NCBI GenBank assembly: GCA_000697335.1
Contig: JNEM01015528.1
Location: 1 to 18,039 of the forward strand
Reading direction: 5' to 3'
DNA length: 18,039 nt
Source of the DNA: Conidiobolus incongruus B7586
Taxonomy: Eukaryota; Entomophthoromycota; Entomophthoromycetes; Entomophthorales; Conidiobolaceae
In this document: in pieces, positions 9,039 to 18,025 of the stretch
Layout of the letters: each line of letters starts with the position of its first letter
Numbering within the stretch: position 1 is the stretch's first letter
Program-made: the position numbers and the translations under genes
Notes under the pieces: generated by a model
What the model was told of the DNA's origin: nothing
The model's database searches: none
What the model saw: the letters and a program-made list of their open reading frames with translations, nothing else

Positions 9039-10375
9039 TTATTGGGAAGACTTAGAAGTATTTTGGTTGAGGTTGGTGACTTGCTGATGGAATTGGGTGG
9101 AGGAGGTCTTTAAGATTTGTATGACTTGGTGCAAACTGTCCTTCCAGTTGGTGAGGGCTTGGTCCAAATTCTCCCAATTGTCCTTGGTGAAGGAGCGGTG
9201 AGTGGCTCTGCTGATGATCACGGTTTGGTCGTGTTGGTTGATCTTGGCTTCGATGAGTCCGTAGCGGATAACGTCAATCACCCACATTTCGACTTCTTCA
9301 GTATCGATTTGGAGTTTAGCGGCGATTTCGCTGTAGGGAATAGGGACGGAAAGGCGTTCGGTGCCGAGATTGGTCAAAGTTAAGAGTCGGAGCTTGCGGA
9401 GGTCGTTGTCTTTATTGAGGTTCAATTCTTGGGCAAGATTGGAATTGCTTTCAACGAAAGAGAGATATTGAGTCAAGTCTTGATCAAGGAAGATCTTGGC
9501 CAAGTTGTATAAGGGTAAGTCAGAAAGAGCTTGGACGGGGGCGGTGAGGAAGAGGTCTTCAAAGTTGAGGACTTCAGAGATGGAGATGGCATCTTTGAGG
9601 GCAGTTTGACCATATTGCTTAGCTTGTTCGTCAACTTGTTCAGCGGTGAAGGAGCCCAAATACAATAAGAGGAATTCGTAAGCTTGGATATCATGTTCAC
9701 CAGACTTCAAAGTATCGTAAATAGCAATATACATGTCTCTAGCTTTGGAGACGTCAACCTTCCAGTTCTTGATCCAAGTCTTCAAATTAGGCAAAATAGC
9801 CAAAATGGCGTTGTAAAGTTGATGACGTTTGACAACTTGTAAAATACCCTTTAAAACAATGTAACGATATTCGGTCTTGGGTTCGACAGAATTGTACAAA
9901 TTTTCCAAAACCTTCAACTTTAAGTATCCTCTGCTATCATCGGATTGAGCCATATATTGAGTGAATTTTTCGACCAATTCAAGTAATTGATCATCTTCAA
10001 CCAAGCGGAAACAACTCAATAAAAGGTTGAAAGATCCTTCAAATTCTATCAATAGATAATATGAATATATTATATAAAATTAAGATAATATTATGCTTAC
10101 GATTATCTTCAGCTTTAAATAATAAATTAGTATTATCAATCAAAAGTTCAAAAACTTGATTCCATTTATTATCCTGAATAAGTTGCTTAATTTGAGTAGT
10201 TAATTCACCATCTTGGCCTTCTGGTAAAGTTTCGGGCAATTTAGAATATTGATCTAACAAAGTTGATAATTCAACAACCTAGCAATATTGTTTAGTACTA
10301 AATTAACTCTTGATCTAGTAAAATTACTTGTTGTTCAGCTTCTCCTTCAATAAAAACAGTATTAACAGAATTCAT
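9039..10375 (-). CDS. EIF3M: Translation initiation factor eIF3 subunit M (PCI domain), three exons
   Basis: Exons 10328-10375, 10101-10278 and 9039-10045 join to about 410 residues. The introns are 10279-10327 (49 nt, with TACTAAAC near its 3' end) and 10046-10100 (55 nt). The protein is helical throughout and ends in a PCI module. The helical part includes LNFEDLFLTAPVQAL, and the winged helix (about 292-354) has RKLRLLTLTNLG, IAAKLQIDTEEVE and VIDVIRYGLIEAKI. It then has the ATHRSF motif and a C-terminal helix. This layout matches human eIF3m. eIF3m scaffolds the eIF3 complex on the 40S subunit; S. cerevisiae lacks it but many filamentous fungi keep it. The start is the ATG at 10373-10375, giving a 16-codon first exon. 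Codons shift from A+T rich at the 5' end to G+C richer in the last 600 bp. Confidence 0.93.
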
Positions 10376-10829
10376 TATAATTTAACTTATTTATACTTTA
10401 ATGAAAAATCAATCAATATTAATAATTCTTTTAATATTTTAATTATAATATATATATATATATATGTTTTTGATTATTATTGGGAGATTATAAAGAAAAT
10501 CAATTTTTAAATTTTCTTAATATTAATTTTAAATTGAAAATTTTGATAATAAAATTATTAATTGAAAATGATTTGATTAATTTTTAAATGATTGACGAAT
10601 TAGCCAATCAAATTAACTCATAAATTCAATGAATTTAATCCCATATAATTTCAAAATTTCAAACCTTGGAGTGAGAAAATTTATAACAATTTAAAATTAA
10701 AATTAATTTAAAAAGCTTTTTGTTTAAAATATAACAAAAATTAATTTTTAAAAAATGTATAACAATTAATATAGTGAATATCACTCATTCACTTAATTCT
10801 TTGGTAATTAAAAATTATTTGACGTTAGT
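10376..10829. other. Intergenic region upstream of eIF3m
   Basis: A+T-rich spacer between the eIF3m start and the 3' end of the thioesterase relic. A TATAAATA on the minus strand at 10388-10395 lies only 13 nt before the eIF3m ATG, too close to be a convincing core promoter. A TA run occupies 10448-10465. No gene seen. Confidence 0.45.
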
Positions 10830-12057
10830 TATCTTTATTTGTAAATAGGAAAAAGCTTTATGGATTAAAAGTCGTCTGGCATTCACATCTAACTATATAA
10901 TATTAATACACATGAAATAATTATATAATATAATTACATGAATGCTTCAATTAAAAATCAATTTTATTATTTTTATTTAAAGTATTTAATCCAATCCAAT
11001 CATTTTTATCCTTTACTCTCTCGCAATGATTCAATATCAGAAAGGTTTTTGCCTTTGAACCCAAAACACTAAAAAATTAAAAATTAATTTATATCAACTG
11101 ACAGTATAAAATAATCTACAGCAAAATCCCTAGGTACGATCATATTATTCTTATTAAATTTTGGCAATAGCAATTTATCCAATCTCTTCAAACTTTGAGC
11201 ATAAGATGCATTCTTAATGAGTGACTCGTCGTTAATATGAGGTAAAAAGGCATTACATTTGTGATAATTTTGAAGTTGTAATGGGCCTTTGAAATATTGT
11301 GCTTGGATTGCATGTTCCCGAACGTACCAGGAATAGGCGCCACGTTGCAGCATTAACCATATCCAACTGCATGAAGACCCAGGATTATGCATCTCGTACC
11401 TAGGAGTACTTGCAATATCTTGCCGATTTCAATAACAATATTCAATGAGTTGATTTATTATAATTACCTGCATGGGGAGATCCAAAAGTAACACAAATTT
11501 TAATAGAAGAGAGTTGCCATATTTTCATATAGACTCTCAAAAATAAGTCAATCTTCATTAATCAATCTTTATTCAATTAATTATATTATAAATTTACCTG
11601 TGAAAATCCCAAACCATTATATTCATTTTGAAGTTTTTTAATATTTCTCAAATTTCTGCAAATTTTACCAATCTAAAATAATGTTAAATGATAAATAATT
11701 GACATAATAAATTTATTTTACTTGATCATTCAAATACCCTAAAAATTCAACATATCTATCCTCAGAAATACTGTCAATCAATTTGATAGAATGTACAAAA
11801 GTTTTAGGTAAATAGGATTATATGAGATACTTGACACATCCCACAACAACTTATAAGATTAGGATTATGTTGATATTGTAATATATTGTTTTTATCGCCT
11901 TTCTGAATTATAGCAATCATCGCCCAAACCATGCCAAAGTACGACTAATAATACGCAATTTTGAATTATTATTATTATTATTATAGTATTACATTAATTA
12001 TTATCATATGGATTCAATTGAATATTAAAGGAATAATAATAAATTAATATTTGTCAT
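10830..12057 (-). pseudogene. PPT1: Palmitoyl-protein thioesterase (PPT1-like), decayed
   Basis: Several minus-strand pieces match lysosomal palmitoyl-protein thioesterase in order. They are LWHGLGDDCYNSE (exon about 11899-11944), SYLPKTFVHSIKL (11722-11849), NEYNGLGFSQ (11598-11672), ICVTFGSPHA (11468-11552), and RGAYSWYVREHAIQAQYF through FLPHIND (about 11100-11418). The pieces are separated by intron-like gaps of 45 to 49 nt. The active enzyme removes palmitate from Cys of proteins in the lysosome or vacuole. Signs of decay: a one-base shift near 11823-11830; loss of the last Gly of the GxSxG nucleophile motif (GFSQ is followed by Ile-Asp); a GC donor at 11897-11898; a signal-peptide-like first exon (ATG 12055-12057) broken by stops; and two frame changes in the C-terminal part, where CFGFKGKN and KNDWIGL lie in different frames. 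Some breaks could be mis-drawn exon edges, but not all. It is divergent from the methyltransferase gene. Confidence 0.75.
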
Positions 12058-12246
12058 CTTATTAATTCTTATTTTAACAGTCTCAAATCCTAAATATTTT
12101 AATTATATAATTATTGATGAATATGGGATTGTTTGAAAAAAAAGATCCCATAAAAATATGTGAATAAATCAAGTTATTAAATCAATGTAATTCGATGTAA
12201 ACAAAAAACGTAATCAAGTGAATACCAATCATAATTAGTCAAAAAT
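12058..12246. promoter_or_regulatory. Shared upstream region of divergent thioesterase relic and methyltransferase
   Basis: This is 189 bp between two divergent starts. It should contain the promoter of the carnosine N-methyltransferase gene and the former promoter of the thioesterase. I see no strong TATA box or other named site, only A+T-rich DNA with a few G+C patches such as GGGATTG. Confidence 0.35.
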
Positions 12247-13753
12247 ATGGAGGATGATGATAACAATACTAATCAAATTCCAGAAAGTCAATCAACAGAA
12301 GGTGGAATATCACTAGAAAGATTGGAAGAATATCGAGTGTTTACCAAAACTGTCCAATCCTTCCACTTTTACGCTATGCAACAGCTCACTCAAATCAAAA
12401 AACGTCAAGAAGATTTCGATCATTTAACCTTTGAAAAGCCTTTGCAAATCGAGAATTTGAAACCCAAAGTATATCAGAAATTGAATCAAGCAACGATCTG
12501 TATTAAGGTGAATTTTCAATTTTTGAAAATGTTGACGGAGAATTGTGAAAGCGTGTTCTTTGGAGAAGATGAGTTGGAAGAATTGAAATTGGCTTTGGAT
12601 AAAATGGTAACGTATATAACTTTGTGGTGTTACATTAGTTATTGATAGGGATTAGGAGGATCGTCCAATGCCATCCCAGATGGACATGGATAAAGTGAGT
12701 ACCACTTTAAAACAGCTGACTCGAGATTGGTCCACGGTTGGTAAACCTGAGAGAGATGCTGCATACGTGCCAATTTGTGAGAGTTTGTTGAAGGAGTTTG
12801 AATCTGTGCCTGCTGATGAGAGATATAATATTAGAGTGTTGGTACCTGGTGCTGGATTGGGTCGATTGGCTTATGATATTGCAAAATTAGGTAATTTTAT
12901 ATTATCAAAATTATATAAATCATTGATTTGTTATATTATTTTTAATGATATTTAGGGTTTAGTAGTGAAGGTAAACATTTATTCATTAATATACAATAAT
13001 AATAAGTTAATATAATTAAATAGGTAATGAATTTTCCTATCCAATGCTAATCACATCATTCTACATTCTCAACCAATGTCAAGAACCAAACCAATTCAAA
13101 ATCTATCCCTACGCACTTCAATTCTCCAATTACTGGTCTCCCAAGCATCAATTCCTGCCCGTCGAAATCCCAGACGTGGTCCCTAGTGATTTAAATCCCA
13201 ATGTCAACTTCTCAATGAGTGCTGGCGATTTCACAGAAGCTTACGGTCTCAATTCTGATCATAAAGGTATTTAATATGCAAATTTATATATATATATTTT
13301 AATATATCAATTAACAATTGCTAGATTCTTGGGATTGCGTCGCTACCTGTTTCTTCATCGATACTGCGAAAAATATCTGCGATTACGTCGATATTATCTT
13401 TAATTTATTGAAATCCAATGGCATATGGATCAATTTAGGTAACTTAATCAAATACTAATTCAACTAGATATATTAACAATTATTAGGTCCTCTACTGTAT
13501 CATTTCGAAAATTACGAAGATGAACCCAGTTTAGAATTGAGTTATGAAGAATTGAAAGCATATATATTGTTGAAAGGATTTATTATAGAAGTAAATATTT
13601 ATTTGTATTTTATATTAATAACTGATTAATATTATATTTCAGGAGGAAGATAGTATCACATGTCGCTATACCAACAATTTTAATTCTATGCTACAATATC
13701 ATTATAATTGTGTGAAATTTGTAGCTAGGAAGCCAGATACGAATAATAAATAA
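12247..13753 (+). CDS. CARNMT1: Carnosine N-methyltransferase (N2227 family), seven exons including a 15-nt microexon
   Basis: Exons 12247-12606, 12656-12890, 12956-12970, 13024-13266, 13325-13438, 13487-13590 and 13643-13753 join in frame to about 393 residues (human CARNMT1 has 409, the yeast homologue 400). The six introns are 48 to 65 nt, all GT-AG. Visible family signatures are [16 protein letters not shown] (about 132-147), the SAM-binding loop [14 protein letters not shown] (about 183-196), GNEFSYPML (204-212), SAGDF (269-273), FFIDTA (294-299) and WINLGPLLYH (319-328). The enzyme methylates the histidine side chain of carnosine-like dipeptides in animals using S-adenosylmethionine; the fungal substrate is less clear. 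The third exon is only 15 nt, yet its residues FSSE fall where human CARNMT1 has an equal-length segment, so it belongs to the mRNA. The start is the first ATG of an acidic, low-complexity N-terminus. Confidence 0.93.
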
Positions 13754-13989
13754 ATTGGATGGTATAAATTATATTGAGTCCTTTCAAACGGTGTAATTTT
13801 CTATTTAATCATTATCATATTATTTCAATTAATTAACATTAATTTCATAGTATCTCAAATTATAATCATGTACAAATTTTCAATATATTAAATTTTGGTG
13901 ATACCTATATAAAGTTGAATTTATTTGTTAATATAAATTAAATTTTATATATTCATTATAATTAAACTTTTAATTGGATGGTTATTACT
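13754..13989. other. 3' flank of the methyltransferase gene
   Basis: A+T-rich DNA after the stop codon, reaching to the right repeat arm. It probably contains the transcript end. No gene or named site seen. Confidence 0.4.
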
Positions 13990-14121
13990 ATTACCTTAAA
14001 TTTGAAGTAATGGGAAATTTTTTAATTTCTGATTTTTCAAACATAATTTTAGTTTTAAATAAACAAATATAAATAAAATAAATAGGAAATTATATATTTT
14101 TAAATTATATATATATATTAT
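13990..14121 (+). repeat. Right arm of a long-range inverted repeat
   Basis: This is the partner of 1-132 in opposite orientation, about 90% identical over the core 13990-14105, with the TA-rich end facing outward on both sides. The internal hairpin of the left arm is present but imperfect here (TTTCAAAC with GTTTTAAA). Several of the differences are C/T or G/A. The arms bracket about 13.86 kb that contains every host gene of the window. Confidence 0.85.
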
Positions 14122-14893
14122 AGTATTTTTGATTAAAAAATGAATTTTTAAAATTGGTTGTTTAATTTAATTATTCTTAAACTAAATAATAATCATTAAA
14201 AGTTTTATATTTTAGTATTAATAAAACTTAACTATAAATTTTTTAAAATTATTTAAAATTTACAAGTAGCTTTTAATAATAAAGTATTATCTAAATTAAC
14301 TATTTATTACTAGGTAAATTACTTTAAAATTAAGAGAAAAACTATTTAAAACCTATTAAAATTTAAAAAACTAATTTTAATTATTATTTTTTTAATTATT
14401 AATAAAATGAAAAAATATATTAAAAATATTTTTTTTATTTTAGATAAAGAATTATCTAAATATTTTAATATTAGTTTTATAAGTATTTTATATATATTAA
14501 AGTTTTAACTTAAACTAATAAATAAAAATATAAAATAAATATCTTATAATTTAATTAAAGCTTAAAAAATATTAAAATAGCTATTATTAAATAAAACTTA
14601 TTAAAATATTATTAAAAACTTAAGTTTTTATAGCAAATAATTATAATTAATGAATTTTAAACTTTTACATATAATCTTTTATTAAAATATAAATTAAAAT
14701 GTTATATTAAGTTAAATTAACCCTTTTTATAAATCTTTTTAAATAAATATTTTATTAATAAATAAATGTTAATTATTATAATAAATTATAAAAATATATA
14801 TTATTGTTATTTAATTCTTACAGGAAAATTAACTAACAATATACTTTATATTGTTTTTTTAATTAAAATTATTTTTAATTAGTATTTTTAATA
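14122..14893. other. Extremely A+T-rich segment, probably decayed repeat
   Basis: About 770 bp of almost pure A and T lies between the repeat arm and the outer transposon. It looks like the decayed transposon next to it in composition, but I could not align it with that element. One plus-strand stretch near 14443-14490 reads like DKELSKYFNIS, which resembles a helix-turn-helix of a transposase N-terminus, but this is weak. It may be a further, older repeat relic. Confidence 0.4.
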
Positions 14894-15426
14894 TATTAAC
14901 CTATAAAAATAAGTTATAATATTAAAAATATATATATTTAAAATTAATAATCAGAATAATTATATATATTAGATTATTTAAAACTATAATATATAATTAA
15001 GATATATTATTTGATAATAAATAAATATACTTAAATATATTTAATAAATTATTAGTAAAAATATTAATCCTTAATATTTCATTAAAATAAATTATAAATT
15101 TACAAGCTTTTAAAATAAAAGGATATATTTAGCAATATATAACCATATTTTTTGTTATTATTTTATATAAAACTTTATTAATATATTAAACTCTTTTTAT
15201 TATTATTAATATACTTAAATCCCTTTTTAAAAAAAATCACTTAAATATTAATTAACTTTATAAAAAAATAAATCAATATATAATATTATTAGAATTACTA
15301 GTGTTAGCTAGTTTATTATAGTTAAGGTTGTTAAAAATAACAATAAAAACATATTTAAACTTAAACTTAACTATATTAAAATTATAGATAAATATAATAA
15401 AAAGTATATTTATAAATTAATTAATA
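14894..15426 (+). mobile_element. Outer Tc1-type transposon, 5' part (decayed)
   Basis: This segment aligns base for base with the first 530 or so bases of the inner element, starting at TATTAACC where the inner copy has CACTAACC and preceded by a TA. It runs through the terminal repeat into the first part of the transposase region and stops at a TA (15425-15426) where the inner element begins. Differences from the inner copy are overwhelmingly C-to-T and G-to-A. It continues at 16999. Confidence 0.85.
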
Positions 15427-15644
15427 CACTAACCTACAAAAGTGAGTTATAAAATCAAAAATATATATATTTTAATTAATAACTAAAACAATTGTATATA
15501 TTAGATTACTTGAAACTATAATATATAATTAAGGTATATTATTTAATAATAGATAAATATATTTAGATATATTTAGTAAACTATTAGCAAAAATATTAAC
15601 CCTTAATATTTAACTAAAGTGAGTTATAAATTTGCAGGTTTTTG
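15427..15644 (+). repeat. 5' terminal inverted repeat of inner Tc1-type element
   Basis: The outer direct repeat begins CACTAACCTACAAAAGTGAG. The inner one carries AAGTGAGTTATAAA at 15617-15630, followed by TTTGCAGGTTTTTG. The first bases differ from the 3' end only by G-to-A and C-to-T changes. Paired direct repeats inside each terminal repeat are the IR/DR layout known from Sleeping Beauty-like Tc1 elements, where the transposase binds both. Confidence 0.85.
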
Positions 15645-15736
15645 AGATAAGGGGATATATTTAACAATATATAACCATATCTTTTTTCTCTCTTTGTTAT
15701 TATTTTATATAATATTTTACAGATATACTAAATTTT

Positions 15737-16768
15737 TTTTATTAGTATCATTATACCTAAATCCCTCTCTAAAAAATCCACTTGCACATCAATCAACTTT
15801 ATAAAGAAAGTAAATCAACTCATGATATTGCTAGAATTACTAGTGTTAGCTAGTCTACTGTAGCTAAAGCTGTTAAGAATAGCAATAAAGAAACATTTAA
15901 ACTTAAACTTAAGTGTGTTAAAATCATAGATGAATATGATGAGAAGTATATCTGTAGGTTAGTTAGTACAGGCAAGTGTGGTACTACTGTAGAAATATAG
16001 CAGGAACTGTGAGACTATACAGGAATATTGGTTAGCACTGATACTATTATATGTGCTTTATGTTAACATGGATACCACTTACACCTCAAGAAAAAACACC
16101 CCCAACTAAAGAAATCCTACCACAAAGCTAGGTGGGAGTTTGAATGTTGCCACTGATGTTGAACTGAAACTAATTAGAGTAAGGTTATTTAGTCTAATGA
16201 AACAAAAATATACCTTAGTGGATCTGATGGAAAAACTAGATGTTTTAGAAAAGATGCAAAATTACTTTGTGACCATCATGTTAATTCTACCCAAAAGTAT
16301 AGTGGTGGGTTAATTATTATTTGGGGATGTATGTTGTCTTTAGGTGTAGGGTATCTTTGTAAAGTTAATAGGGGAATTAATGCTGAGATGTACTAAAGTA
16401 TTCTAAACAATGAATTGAAAAAAACCATTGAATGGTATGGGTTAAACAAATCTGATGTTATTTTCTAGCAAGATAATGCTTCTTGCTATACTACAGCTTC
16501 TACTACCAAATAGCTTAAAAATAACAAGATAACAGTTATGAAGTGGCCTCTTTAATCTCCTAACCTTAATCTAATTAAACACCTTTAGGATTAGTTAAAA
16601 AAAGCTATTAAAGCTTTCCCCCCAGTAAAAAATTTAGATCAACTTTAGGAATATGTTTAAGAAGCATAGAACAAGATTAACCCTTCTTAGTGTAAGAAGT
16701 TAGTTGATTCTATACCCCACAAACTTAAAGAAGTTAGAAAAGTTAAAGGTGGATACACTAGGTTTTAA
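15737..16768 (+). pseudogene. Tc1-type transposase, stop-riddled but without frameshift
   Basis: One frame runs from about 15737 to the stop at 16766-16768, with no indel but about 20 in-frame stops. An N-terminal paired-like helix-turn-helix is visible (INQLYKESKSTHDIARITSV, then STVAKAVKN). The DDE domain includes WGCM at 16322, QDNASCYTT, MKWPL, SPNLNLIKHL and a C-terminal VKGGYTRF. Catalytic positions are Asn at 16196-16198 (Asp expected), Asp at 16472-16474 (intact) and Lys at 16577-16579 (Glu expected). The second and third are 34 residues apart, hence DD34E. The stops are mostly TAG, at places where relatives have Gln or Trp, so each fits one C-to-T or G-to-A change. The encoded protein would be inactive. 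The original ATG is not identifiable. Confidence 0.9.
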
Positions 16769-16782
16769 TTTTTTTTTATCAC

Positions 16783-16998
16783 CAAAAACCTGCAAATTTA
16801 TAACTCACCTTAGGTAAAATTTAAGGGTTTATATTTTAGCCAATTAATAGCTAAATATCATCATTTAATGATATATATAACTAATAAATATAATAGATTT
16901 TAATTATTTAATTTAGGTTTATTTTATTAAATATTAATCAAGTTATTAGTAAAAATATAGGTGTTTTTGATTTTATGACTCACTTTTGCAGGTTAGTG
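16783..16998 (-). repeat. 3' terminal inverted repeat of inner Tc1-type element
   Basis: Read on the minus strand it begins CACTAACCTGCAAAAGTGAG and ends near 16783-16811 with GGTGAGTTATAAATTTGCAG, the inner direct repeat, in the same order as the 5' side. It retains more C and G than the 5' repeat. Confidence 0.85.
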
Positions 16999-18025
16999 TA
17001 TAAATAAATATAATATTATTATAAAAATATAACAAAGATTATAAAACTATATAAAAATATTAATTTGTATTAATATTATTATATATATTTTATATTAATA
17101 TAGGTATTACTTATATTTTAAGAAAAAATACCTTTAATTAAAGAAATCCTATTATAAAATTAAATTAAAGTTTAAATATCACTATTAATATTAAAATAAA
17201 AATAATTAAAATAAGGTTATTTAATTTAATAAAACAAAAATATATTTTAGTAAATTTAATAAAAAAGCTAGATATTTTAAAAAAATATAGAATTACTTTA
17301 TAACTATTATGTTAATTTTACCTAAAAGTACAATAGTAGGTTAATTATTATTTAAGAATATATATTGTTTTTAAATATAAGATATCTTTATAAAATTAAT
17401 AAAAAAATTAATATTAAAATATACTAAGGTATTTTAAATAATAAATTAAAAAAACCATTGAATAATATAAGTTAAACAAATCTAATATTATTTTTTAATA
17501 AGATAATGCTTTTATTATATTAAAACTTTTATTATCAAATAATTTAAAAATAACAAAATAATAGTTATAAATTAACTTCTTTAATTTTTTAATTTTAACT
17601 TAATTAAATACCTTTAAAATTAGTCAAAAAAAGTTATTAAAGCTTTTCCTTTAATAAAAAATTTAAACTAATTTTAAGAATATATTTAAAAGATATAAAA
17701 CAAGATTAATTTTTCTTAATATAAAAAGTTAATTAATTTTATAACTTATAAACTTAAAAAAGTTAAAAAAGTTAAAGGTAAATATATTATGTTTTAATTT
17801 TTTTATCATTAAAAACCAATAAATTTATAACTTACCTTAATTAAAAATTAAAGGTTAATATTTTAAATAATTAATAACTAAATATCATCATTTAATAATT
17901 TATATTATTAATAAATATATATAATTTTAATTATTTAATTTAGGTTTATTTTATTAAATATTAATTAAGGTATTTATAAAAATATAAATATTTTTGATTT
18001 TATAACTTATTTTAATAAATTAATA
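16999..18025 (+). mobile_element. Outer Tc1-type transposon, 3' part (heavily decayed)
   Basis: Starting at the TA 16999-17000, this segment aligns in register with the inner element from its TA at 15967-15968 to its 3' end, finishing at 18025 next to a TA (18026-18027). With 14894-15426 it makes one element of about 1558 bp. Most C and G positions of the inner copy are T or A here, with only a few transversions and small indels. No reading frame survives. The orientation is the same as the inner copy. Confidence 0.85.

Larger units (their letters stand above)
15427..16998 (+). mobile_element. Inner Tc1-type (DD34E) transposon, full length, 1572 bp
   Basis: Both ends are intact: 5' CACTAACC and 3' GGTTAGTG, each next to a TA (15425-15426 and 16999-17000), the target duplication expected of Tc1/mariner. 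Terminal inverted repeats span about 220 bp on each side. They contain two direct copies of an AAGTGAGTTATAAA-like core, one at the tip and one at the inner edge. The single transposase frame is full length but inactive. Length, TA target, repeat layout and DD34E spacing place it in the Tc1 group. It sits inside an older copy of the same family. Confidence 0.92.

Noticed and set aside
10328-10510. 60-codon plus-strand frame over the eIF3m start
   Set aside because: It covers the first eIF3m exon on the opposite strand and a TA run, and has no family features.
11084-11392. A stand-alone 102-residue protein
   Set aside because: Its sequence is an internal exon of the thioesterase relic. The apparent start Met lies inside the conserved region, and the upstream pieces continue the homology.
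12668-12955. Separate small genes at 12668-12955 and 13044-13274
   Set aside because: They are exons 2 and 4 of the methyltransferase, extended by reading into introns. The spliced protein matches the family across all junctions.
15737-16768. Reassigned genetic code (TAG and TAA read as Gln) explaining the in-frame stops of the transposase
   Set aside because: The surface-protein, ALG13, VMA7, eIF3m and methyltransferase genes all end normally at TAA or TGA and have no internal TAG or TAA. The transposase also has stops at Trp positions and Asp-to-Asn and Glu-to-Lys changes, which a code change would not explain.
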